A stretch of DNA of 56,351 nucleotides, taken from Bacilli bacterium. GTDB lineage: Bacteria; Bacillota_I; Bacilli_A; RFN20; CAG-449. Below the pieces are notes generated by a model. That model was not told where the DNA came from and ran no database searches. It saw nothing but the letters and a program-made list of their open reading frames with translations. A program made the translations under genes and the position numbers. Each line of letters starts with the position of its first letter. Positions within the stretch are counted from its first letter, which is position 1. Of the stretch, positions 34,130 to 41,605 are shown one piece after another. The stretch covers positions 1 through 56,351 of the forward strand of contig CAAEFC010000029.1 of NCBI GenBank assembly GCA_900755065.1, in the 5' to 3' direction.

Positions 34130-34822
34130 TTAGTCCTCCGTCAGTTTTCTTTTGATCTTTCCGATCTGACTTTCGCTTAATCCGATCGAGAGCAGATACG
34201 TTTCGGCAGTGCCGTATTGCTTTCTGAATTCTGTCAGAAATCCTTCCAGATACTTCCGCTTCGCATAGCCGAGATTCGGCGGAAAGGACGGATGTTCGGC
34301 GATGATTCTGCCGATATTCTTTTCGATCAGTTCGTTCGACAAACAATAGTCGTTCAGAATGTCTTCCTCTTTCGCTCCGGCGAGAAGAAGCAAAAGGCAG
34401 GATAGAATTCCCGTCCGGTCTTTCCCTGCGGTGCAATGGTAAAAAACGCCGCCGTCTACTTCCGCGATCAACGAAAAAATGCGGAAAAACGTCTCTGTAT
34501 TTCTGATCATTCTCAGATACAGCGCGCTGGCGTTTTCGTCCGTCAGCGGAATTCCCGATCCTTCCGTCAACGGAAAATTGCGGTATTCAAAACGCGGATC
34601 GCCGGTAAAGACCGACGGAATGAATTTCACGACTTTCTCGGTTCTTAAATCGATAATCGTGGAGAAGCGATGATTCAGAAGGAATTGCTTATCGGACTCG
34701 GTGATATACGTCGGCGCATCGCTTCGGATAAAACGAAAATAGCGGGTTACTTTCCCTTCAAGGGTTTTATAACCGCCTAAATCCCTGCAATTCATCGTCA
34801 GATGTAGTTCGTATCGCTTCAT
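34130..34822 (-). CDS. Tyrosine/serine protein phosphatase (Y_phosphatase3 type)
   Basis: A 230-residue cysteine phosphatase. The catalytic P-loop is HCTAGKDRTG (CX5R), with the upstream NCRDLGGY and IIDLRTEKV segments typical of the Y_phosphatase3 family of dual-specificity enzymes that remove phosphate from Tyr/Ser or phosphoinositides. An in-frame start at 34840 has no ribosome site, while ATG at 34822 follows GAGAGG. It is placed just before rarA. Confidence 0.88.
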   Translation of the reverse strand: MKRYELHLTMNCRDLGGYKTLEGKVTRYFRFIRSDAPTYITESDKQFLLNHRFSTIIDLRTEKVVKFIPSVFTGDPRFEYRNFPLTEGSGIPLTDENASALYLRMIRNTETFFRIFSLIAEVDGGVFYHCTAGKDRTGILSCLLLLLAGAKEEDILNDYCLSNELIEKNIGRIIAEHPSFPPNLGYAKRKYLEGFLTEFRKQYGTAETYLLSIGLSESQIGKIKRKLTED

Positions 34823-34891
34823 TTTTTCCTCTCGTTTCAATTCAAATCATACAGGATTCCGAAAGAAAAATAAATACAAAAGCGATATCCT

Positions 34892-36382
34892 TTACGATTC
34901 GCGAAGCACTTTTTTCATCAAACGGTCCAACGCGCGTTTCCCCGCGCGGTCATTCTTGAAAACCGCCGTATTTTTCAGGATTTCCGCGCAGGTTTCTCCG
35001 ATCAGCGTCTGAATTTGATTTTCGATATTTTCCTCACCGTCGCACGCGTTTTCCTGAAATCCTTCCTCGATTCTTTTCTCGTAGATTCTTAATGACGGAT
35101 AAGCCGAAAAGCCATCCGCTTTCTTCTTCCCGTCGGAAAGGATTTCTTTCAGAATCTGCATGATTTCTCTCACACGCGGCGGAAGAATAAAAAGACCCGC
35201 CGACTCGACGAGGCCGATCCCCTCGCTTTTGATTAGATGATATTCCCGATGAGCGTGAAAAATCCCTTCCGGATAAGTTTCGTCGCACCGATTGTTTTTG
35301 AGAATCAGATACAGCGCGTAGCCGTCCTTCTCTTTCCGCGCGATCGGCGCAAGGCCGTTGTGCCTGTCTTTCCCCGTATGCGAAAAAAGGCCGACCGATT
35401 CATCGTCGTATGTCTTCCAGACCGAAAGAATCGCTTTTGCGAAACGGAGAACCGGCTTCTTTTTTCCCTGCACTTTCAGAACCGTGCAATCCCATTCGAG
35501 CGAAGAAACCTTCACCCCGTCGTCGCAAAAGTATACTTTTCTGTCTTTCGCCATAAAAATCGGCAAGCGATGCGTGCCGCCTTGATAATGCCGATGTTCC
35601 AGAATCGATCCGCCGACGATCGGGAGATCGGCATTGGATCCGATGAAGTAATCGGGAAAGCGGTCGGTGAAAGCGAGAAGATTGCGGAATGTTCCGACGT
35701 TGACGACCATTTTGCGATGCGTTTTTGAAACGACGATGAGATGATGGGAAAAGTAGGCATACGGAGAGTATTGAATGAACCATTCTTCTTTCCCGAAGCG
35801 GATCGGGAAAACGCGCAAATTCGCGCGCGAAGCCTGCCTTTCGTCGCCGGAATAGCCGATATTTTCAACGCATAACGGACATTTCGGATAGATGTTTCTT
35901 CGCTTTTTCAACGCCCGGACGATTTCCTGATTGCTCTTTTCCGGTTTGGACAGATTGATCGCGATCTCCAACTCTTTTCCGTGAATCATCGTACTGAAAA
36001 AGCGATTTTTAGCCAGCGCGCCTGAACGGATATAGTCGTTTTTGACGGAAAGATCGTAAAGATATTCCAGACCGCTTCCGCTTTGCCTTTCTTCCCGTTC
36101 ACGTGCTTTTCGCGCGACTTCGGACGGCGGAGGCGTCAGCATTCCCAATATTCCGACGATCGCGTTTGCATCGAAGATTCCGCGTTCCTGCATTTTTTGA
36201 ATGAGTTCATCCGGATTCTTCATCGCGGCCATCCGCGCGATATCGGCTTTCTTCCATGAAGCGCCGTCGCCGAAAACGTCTCTCAGCCGGTTCCGGAGAT
36301 CGATTAAATCGAGTTCCTCGCGATGAAGGTGAATTTTGGCGTATAGCAGCAACTCTTCGACGAGTTCGTCCTGATTTTTCAT
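34892..36382 (-). CDS. galT: UDP-glucose-hexose-1-phosphate uridylyltransferase (class II GalT)
   Basis: A 496-residue Bacillota-type (class II) GalT, the Leloir enzyme that exchanges galactose 1-phosphate for UDP-glucose. Family landmarks are CPLCVENIGYSG, YSPYAYFSHHLIVV, and GGSILEHRHYQGG carrying the catalytic His-x-His. It is about the usual 490-500 length. ATG at 36382 follows AAAGGG; an upstream start at 36415 is less likely. It is followed (downstream on the strand) by the phosphatase and preceded by galM, but galK and galE are not in the window. Confidence 0.93.
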   Translation of the reverse strand: MKNQDELVEELLLYAKIHLHREELDLIDLRNRLRDVFGDGASWKKADIARMAAMKNPDELIQKMQERGIFDANAIVGILGMLTPPPSEVARKAREREERQSGSGLEYLYDLSVKNDYIRSGALAKNRFFSTMIHGKELEIAINLSKPEKSNQEIVRALKKRRNIYPKCPLCVENIGYSGDERQASRANLRVFPIRFGKEEWFIQYSPYAYFSHHLIVVSKTHRKMVVNVGTFRNLLAFTDRFPDYFIGSNADLPIVGGSILEHRHYQGGTHRLPIFMAKDRKVYFCDDGVKVSSLEWDCTVLKVQGKKKPVLRFAKAILSVWKTYDDESVGLFSHTGKDRHNGLAPIARKEKDGYALYLILKNNRCDETYPEGIFHAHREYHLIKSEGIGLVESAGLFILPPRVREIMQILKEILSDGKKKADGFSAYPSLRIYEKRIEEGFQENACDGEENIENQIQTLIGETCAEILKNTAVFKNDRAGKRALDRLMKKVLRES

Positions 36383-36450
36383 TCGGCGCCCTTTCAGAAA
36401 GAAAACATTCTTCAATCCAATATATGCGCCGATTGATTTTTTGCGATCGC

Positions 36451-37494
36451 TTACTCGGCGATGAATCTCAGATCGATCGTTTCACGATACGGGTGATCCT
36501 CGTCCAGAATGCCGCAATGATCGGAAGCGCGGTGAATGCCGTCCGGATGATACTGGCATTCCAGACAGCAAGCCGAAAACAACGAATAATCGACGCCGTC
36601 GGGAACAAGATTCTTTAACTTCTGTCCGTTGGAATAAAACACGATGCACGGATAACTCGTCCGGACTTCCATTTTCAAGCCGCTTTCATACGATTTCAGA
36701 TAGGCGGCAAGCGTTTCGATTCCGCTGTTGTCGAGAAAGTACGGGTGATCGTATCCGTTGGTAAAGGTGTGCAATGCTTCGTCTTGGATATGATTGCCGA
36801 TCAGATGCGGCGTCTTGAAACTCATCGTCGCGTCGACCGGTTTGATCTTTTCGGCGATCAGCCGTTCGTTGAGTTCTCCGTAATGCGAAGCGTTGATATA
36901 GAGTTCCTGCTTCTCTACCGAAGAAAAAAGATCGCCCGAAAGGTTGAAATAGGAATGATTGGTCAGATTCAGCAAGGTGCGGCAATCGCTCTTGCCGGAA
37001 TAGAGAATCTGCACGCGGCAAACCCTTTCAAAAATCCGATAGGTCACTCCGATGAGAACGTTTCCGAAATAACCGCCTTCGCCGTCAGGAGAAAGATAGG
37101 AAAAACGAACGTCGCAATACTCGTTGCTTTTCAGAATTTCATAGCCGAAAACGCGGAAGTTCAATCCGCTTTTTCCCCCGTGCAGATTGTCGCGCGAAAA
37201 ATTGTTTTTGTCCAGTTCCGCCGATTTTCCGTCAATCGTGAACGTCGCGTTTTCGATTCTCCCCGCCGTTCTTCCGATCGTCTTCCCGTGATACACGTAA
37301 CGGTACATCTTTTCGTTTTCCGGCGTAAACACGACCTCTTTCAACGTCCCTTTGCGATCCGGAACCCGAAGACTCCGGATTCCCGCGCCGTAACTGGTCA
37401 GGACGATTTCCATGCCCGACCGGTTGATCAATTCGATATTCATGTAACCGGACCCGCATTCCGGGCACATGCATTGATATTCTTTGATTTCCAT
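36451..37494 (-). CDS. galM: Aldose 1-epimerase
   Basis: A 347-residue mutarotase that interconverts alpha and beta forms of galactose/glucose. The family signature GGKSGLNFRVFGYE, NLTNHSYFNL with the catalytic His and ANGYDHPY-like TNGYDHPYFLD are present, and the C-terminal Glu is in LECQYHPDGIH. It has an unusual N-terminal extension with CMCPECG before the standard MNIELINRSG. ATG at 37494 follows GGGAG; a start at the later Met would make a canonical protein. It forms a galactose pair with galT. Confidence 0.92.
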   Translation of the reverse strand: MEIKEYQCMCPECGSGYMNIELINRSGMEIVLTSYGAGIRSLRVPDRKGTLKEVVFTPENEKMYRYVYHGKTIGRTAGRIENATFTIDGKSAELDKNNFSRDNLHGGKSGLNFRVFGYEILKSNEYCDVRFSYLSPDGEGGYFGNVLIGVTYRIFERVCRVQILYSGKSDCRTLLNLTNHSYFNLSGDLFSSVEKQELYINASHYGELNERLIAEKIKPVDATMSFKTPHLIGNHIQDEALHTFTNGYDHPYFLDNSGIETLAAYLKSYESGLKMEVRTSYPCIVFYSNGQKLKNLVPDGVDYSLFSACCLECQYHPDGIHRASDHCGILDEDHPYRETIDLRFIAE

Positions 37495-37566
37495 ATTCAA
37501 ACTCCCGTCAACTAGTACTATACGGTATTTTCTCTGCGGTGAAAAGCAATAATTTCATTAAAAATA

Positions 37567-37595
37567 AAGATTCGCTCTATCCGGGAAACGGATAG
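37567..37595 (-). terminator. Weak terminator after DUF1893 gene
   Basis: CTATCCG, a 5-base loop and CGGATAG, with a T-rich but interrupted tail on the minus strand. Confidence 0.4.
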
Positions 37596-37629
37596 AAGAC
37601 ACGGAAAGCCATTCCGAAAAACGAACGAT

Positions 37630-38052
37630 TTACGGCTGAACGTTCATCTTCTGCCACTGTCGTTTTAAGATTTCGTATCCTTCTTCCGCCGTTTCGGCGT
37701 TCAGAACCGCTTTTTCCATCGGACAGACGTCTGTACCCGCGCGGTTGAGGATTCTTTTGGTCAGCGTCCGGTAAAAGCAGGGAATGCCCTGCGCTTCCAA
37801 AAACGCTTTTCCGCTTTCGGAAAGCGTATCGGCGTAGACCGTTACGATTCCGCTTTTTGCAAACAGCATGGCCGCCGCTTTGCCGACGACGAGATCCGCC
37901 GCGGAATAGCCGACCAGATTTTTCCCTTCTCCGATCCACCCCATCATCGGGGCGATTCCCCTCCGGTCGCTGAAAAGGCATTCGCCGTCTTTGCAAAGAC
38001 AAAGCGTATGCCCGGCGAGGTTGTTTTTTGCGATCTGCCAATCAGTCTTCAT
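37630..38052 (-). CDS. DUF1893 domain-containing protein
   Basis: A 140-residue protein of the DUF1893 family, recognisable from the Cys-containing start (NLAGHTLCLCKDGECLFSD), the central GKNLVGYSAADLVVGKAAAML and the CPMEKAVL end. No reaction is established; the conserved Cys residues suggest redox or ligand binding. It is the last gene of the overlapping redox operon (37630-41418) and shares 11 bases with the upstream membrane protein gene. Confidence 0.82.
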   Translation of the reverse strand: MKTDWQIAKNNLAGHTLCLCKDGECLFSDRRGIAPMMGWIGEGKNLVGYSAADLVVGKAAAMLFAKSGIVTVYADTLSESGKAFLEAQGIPCFYRTLTKRILNRAGTDVCPMEKAVLNAETAEEGYEILKRQWQKMNVQP

Positions 38053-38623
38053 TTTCTCTGTCCAGAAGCCGTTTCAATCCCATGACGATTGCCGGTACGA
38101 CAAGAGCCTGAACGATCATTCCCGAAAGTCCGGTCTGAATCTGCGACCAGACCGAAGCCGGCGTAAAGGAAACGAAGGACTGAAAGATCAGCGCGAGAAG
38201 CATAAACGCGGCTCTTCCCGAAATCTGCGCCAAAAGCACGGCCGGGAACGCCATCCAGGCATTCTTCGCGATTTTGTTGGCAAACAGTCCCGAAACGACG
38301 GCAAACACGGCCAGTTCGATCATCATGAACGGAAGCCTTTCCGCCGCAGGCACCGGATTTCCGATCGCCAGCGTGATCAAAAAACTGACCAGAGGGGAAA
38401 GAACCCCGATTCGGATTCCCCAGGACCACCCCAGAAGACAACCGCCTAACAGAACAGGCAGATACATCGGAAGCCACTTCGCTCCGCCGGAAGGCCCGAC
38501 CGCGGCGTGTACGATCTGAGGTAGTACCACTGCAAGGACGAGAATCCCGAAAGCGATCAGGCTCTTCACCGCGATCTTCCCGCGCGAAGAAATCTTTTTC
38601 TTTATCAATACGTTTTCAATCAT
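38042..38623 (-). CDS. ECF transporter S component-like membrane protein
   Basis: A 193-residue protein with about six hydrophobic helices, with basic ends, similar to substrate-binding S subunits of ECF vitamin transporters (AFGILVLAVVLP, PMYLPVLLGGCLLGW, RLPFMMIELAVFAVVSG). The start at 38623 has AAGGAG; a longer frame would overlap the ferredoxin domain of the previous gene. The start and the upstream stop form an ATGA overlap. No ECF ATPase genes are here, so it would share the common energising module. The ligand is not predicted. Confidence 0.78.
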   Translation of the reverse strand: MIENVLIKKKISSRGKIAVKSLIAFGILVLAVVLPQIVHAAVGPSGGAKWLPMYLPVLLGGCLLGWSWGIRIGVLSPLVSFLITLAIGNPVPAAERLPFMMIELAVFAVVSGLFANKIAKNAWMAFPAVLLAQISGRAAFMLLALIFQSFVSFTPASVWSQIQTGLSGMIVQALVVPAIVMGLKRLLDRENED

Positions 38624-39738
38624 TTTGAATCTCCTTTCCCGAAATAATCGGCTATTTTTTTCATTTTTTCCCGCTGCCTGACCTGAAACGGACAGCGCCT
38701 GTCGCAATGGAAGCAACTAAGACAGGCATCGGCCTTGACTTTCAGTTTATCGTAGTGATTGGCCGCCATACCATCGCCCGCCAGGGAAAGATCGTAATAC
38801 TTGTTCACGAGACCGATATCGATTCCGGCGGGACAAGGTTGACAATGGTTGCAATAGACGCAATTCCCGATTGCCGTTTCCGGCATAAATTCGCCGATCA
38901 GCGAATAATCGCGTTCCTCCCGGGTTGACGAGCCGTACGTCAGAAGTTCGTTCAGATCGCGTAGATTTCTTACGCCCGGAACCACGCTCAGCACGGCGGG
39001 TCTGTCCAGACAATACTGAATGCACTACACCTTCGTAAGCGCCTTTTTGAACGGCGAAGTCCGATCCGACAGAAGTTGTCCTCCGTGAAAAGGTTTCATG
39101 ACCGAAATGCCGATTCCTTCTTTCTGACAGCGGCGGAACAATTCGGCTCTCTCCAAGGTCGAGCCTATGCCGTATTCATCGCCGCATTCCAGATCGTAAG
39201 CCGGATTGATCGAAAACATCATCATGTCGATCGCACCCGTGTCGAGAATTTTGGAGGCAACCGAAGGCGTATGCGAGGAAAAACCGATGTGCCGGACGAT
39301 TCCCTGTTCTTTCAGGCTTCGGACGAAATCGAAGATTCCGTTTCGCTTCACGGCTTCAAAATCGCTCTCCTCGTCGATGCAATGAAGAAATCCGAAATCG
39401 ACGTAATCCGTTCCGAGCGCTTTCATCTCCCAGTCAAACGTTTCTTTGACGGCTTGAAGATCGCGCGACCAGCCGTATTCGCCGTTTTCCGCATACACCG
39501 CGCCGAAGTGCAACTGAAAGTAGATTTGATCCCGCTTTCCCCGTATCGCCCGGCCGAAAGGTTCGTACACACGGCTTCCTCCCGCGCACAAATCGAAAAA
39601 ATTGATGCCGGCGGCGATCGCCGTTTCGATCACCTTTTCGATTTCTTCTTTCGAGGCCTTGTGTAAGCCGCCCGTGCCGAGACCGAGCGTGCCGATTCTT
39701 TCCGTTCCTTTCGGTAACTTTCTATACTCCGTCTTCAA
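38620..39738 (-). pseudogene. Aldo/keto reductase with C-terminal ferredoxin domain, interrupted by amber codon
   Basis: One frame of 373 codons, broken by TAG at 39025-39027. Upstream of the stop is a full AKR barrel (GTLGLGTGGLHKAS, FLHCIDEES); downstream the frame continues without loss (CIQYCLDRPAVLSVVPG) into two 4Fe-4S motifs, CVYCNHCQPCP and CLSCFHCDRRCP. TAG replaces what is probably CAG (Gln), a single C-to-T change. The neighbouring copy has no such stop. Suppression by a tRNA cannot be excluded, but TAG serves as a normal stop elsewhere (clpB, plsC), so a nonsense mutation or an assembly error is most likely. Confidence 0.85.
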
Positions 39739-40846
39739 ATTGTTTTGCCACCTCCTTTAATAAACTTCGGATCGGAAGATGCTGAGGACAAGCCTTTTCG
39801 CATTTCCCGCAGCCGATGCACGCCGACGCTTTTCCGTTGTTTTTCGTGTACACCTGCGTGTAGTAGTAATCGGCGTTCCAATCGTGATAGATGTTTTTCG
39901 CGTTCATGCAGGAAAACAAATCCGGAATGGAAATCTTCTTCGGACAGCCCTCCGTGCAGTATCGGCAAGCCGTGCAAGGAATCAGATGCATGGATCGGAA
40001 AACCGCGCAAACCTGATCGATCGCGCGCCGTTCTTTCTCGTTTAACGGCGTAAAGTCTTTCATGAAAGAGAGGTTATCGTTCATCTGCGCCCGGTCGCTC
40101 ATGCCCGACAGCGTCATGAACACGCCTTCGCACCCCGCGGCAAAACGGATCGCGTAACTGGCCGTAGAAGCCGTCCCGAGTTCTTCCAGATATTTTCGGG
40201 CCTCTTCCGGCAAACGGACGAGATTTCCGCCCTTGACCGGCTCCATGACGATGACGGGTTTATGGAATCGGTTGCAGACTTCCAGACATTTCCGCGATTG
40301 CACGGCAGGATCGTCGTAATCGACGTAATTGAGTTGAATCTGGACGACTTCGATCTGCGGATATTCAAAGAGAATCTGTTCCAGAACTTCCGCAGTGTCG
40401 TGGAAAGAGATGCCGAAATGCCTGATTTTTCCTTCCTTTTTCCATTCCAGCGCCTGTTCATACGCGCGGCACTTTTTGAAAAACGCGAAGTTCTCTTTCG
40501 ATTGCGCGTGCATCAGATAGAAATCGAAATAATCCACGCCGCAGATTTTCAATTGACTCTCAAAAAAGGGACGCACTTCGGCTTCGTTTTTGAAATAAAA
40601 GTTCGTCAGTTTGTTCGTCAGCACAAAGCGGTTTCGCGGATAACGGGCGACGAGACAATCCCGAAGCGCCGTTTCGCTTTTCCCTTGCAAATAGCCGTGC
40701 GCCGTATCGAAATAGTTGAACCCGCCGTCGAGGAACGCATCGATCATTTGTTTGAAGTCTTCCTCGTCGACTTCGCCGTTTTTCATCGGAAGGCGCATAC
40801 AGCCGAATCCGAAATTCTTATGGACTTCTTGAAACATTCTCTTCAC
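39722..40846 (-). CDS. Aldo/keto reductase with C-terminal 4Fe-4S ferredoxin domain
   Basis: A 374-residue AKR fused to a ferredoxin domain. The barrel contains YFDTAHGYLQGKSE and FYLMHAQSKE; the C-terminus has CTACRYCTEGCP and CIGCGKCEKACP, enough for two 4Fe-4S clusters. Such proteins pass low-potential electrons to reduce carbonyl or related substrates in anaerobes. It ends inside the start of the next, damaged paralog (17-base overlap), and is preceded by a flavodoxin, a plausible electron donor. Confidence 0.9.
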   Translation of the reverse strand: MKRMFQEVHKNFGFGCMRLPMKNGEVDEEDFKQMIDAFLDGGFNYFDTAHGYLQGKSETALRDCLVARYPRNRFVLTNKLTNFYFKNEAEVRPFFESQLKICGVDYFDFYLMHAQSKENFAFFKKCRAYEQALEWKKEGKIRHFGISFHDTAEVLEQILFEYPQIEVVQIQLNYVDYDDPAVQSRKCLEVCNRFHKPVIVMEPVKGGNLVRLPEEARKYLEELGTASTASYAIRFAAGCEGVFMTLSGMSDRAQMNDNLSFMKDFTPLNEKERRAIDQVCAVFRSMHLIPCTACRYCTEGCPKKISIPDLFSCMNAKNIYHDWNADYYYTQVYTKNNGKASACIGCGKCEKACPQHLPIRSLLKEVAKQFEDGV

Positions 40847-40881
40847 CTTTTATCGCATTTTCACAAAATTGCGCCCTTCTT

Positions 40882-41418
40882 TTACCCGTTGTCTTTTTCG
40901 AACGAACCGACGATTCCTTTCGCCCATTCAGCGACCTTTTTCTCAGACCCGGAGGCTTCCGAACCGCGGACGGAAAGCCCGTGTACGATAACCGCTCCGG
41001 GACAGATCCGCGCCAGATCGCGTTCGCTTGATCCCAGACCGCTTCCTTCGTTGGTGCAGAACGGGACGATTTTCTTGCCGTGCAGATCGTATTTTTCCAG
41101 TAACGCGACCATCGCCATCGGCATCGTTCCCCACCAGTTGGGATAGCCGACGAAAAGAAGGTCGCACTCGTTCAATCCGGCAGGAAAGCCTTTCAACTCG
41201 GGGCGAACGCCCTCGCGGAGTTCCTTCTGCGCTTCCTGACAACAGGCGCGGTAATCTTTCGGATATTCTTTGACCGTTTCCACCTCGAACAAATCGCCTC
41301 CGACGGCTCTTTGAATGCTTTCGGCAACGATTTCCGTGTTGCCTTTCTTTAAAACTTCGATACCTCCGTTTACATAATTTTCGCCCTTGCGCGAATAATA
41401 AACGGTTAAAATTTTCAT
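40882..41418 (-). CDS. Flavodoxin
   Basis: A 178-residue flavodoxin of the flavodoxin_4 family. The loop YYSRKGENYVNGG and FVGYPNWWGTMPMA are the FMN-binding regions. It is the first gene of the redox operon and probably donates electrons to the aldo/keto reductases. AAGGAGGAG precedes the start. Its promoter is at 41459-41490. Confidence 0.92.
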   Translation of the reverse strand: MKILTVYYSRKGENYVNGGIEVLKKGNTEIVAESIQRAVGGDLFEVETVKEYPKDYRACCQEAQKELREGVRPELKGFPAGLNECDLLFVGYPNWWGTMPMAMVALLEKYDLHGKKIVPFCTNEGSGLGSSERDLARICPGAVIVHGLSVRGSEASGSEKKVAEWAKGIVGSFEKDNG

Positions 41419-41458
41419 CGTTTCACTCCTCCTTATCGTCTAATCTTTTTTTCTTCTC

Positions 41459-41490
41459 TTTCATTATAAATGAAATCCGAACGATGTAAA
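41459..41490 (-). promoter_or_regulatory. Promoter of the flavodoxin operon with inverted repeat over -10
   Basis: TTTACA, 16 bases, TATAAT on the minus strand. The inverted repeat TTTCATT-TAT-AATGAAA (41459-41475) covers the -10. The same 16-base core TTTCATTTATAATGAA is found at the YtxH-like promoter. Confidence 0.65.
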
Positions 41491-41561
41491 ATACCTCGTT
41501 TGCATCTTTCACCATGCCTTTTAAGCATGTTTCGTCGCCGTGGCGTCCTTTTACATGACAT

Positions 41562-41588
41562 CGAAAAAGGCGCGGCTTTTGCCACGCC
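41562..41588 (-). terminator. Terminator of pulA
   Basis: GGCGTGGC, AAAA, GCCGCGCC, followed by TTTTT on the minus strand. Confidence 0.88.
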
Positions 41589-41605
41589 TTCCGCGTTTTT
41601 TTCTT

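Noticed and set aside
39025..39027. Genetic code with TAG as Gln
   Set aside because: ClpB and PlsC end on TAG at the expected C-terminus; a single interrupted paralog is not enough.
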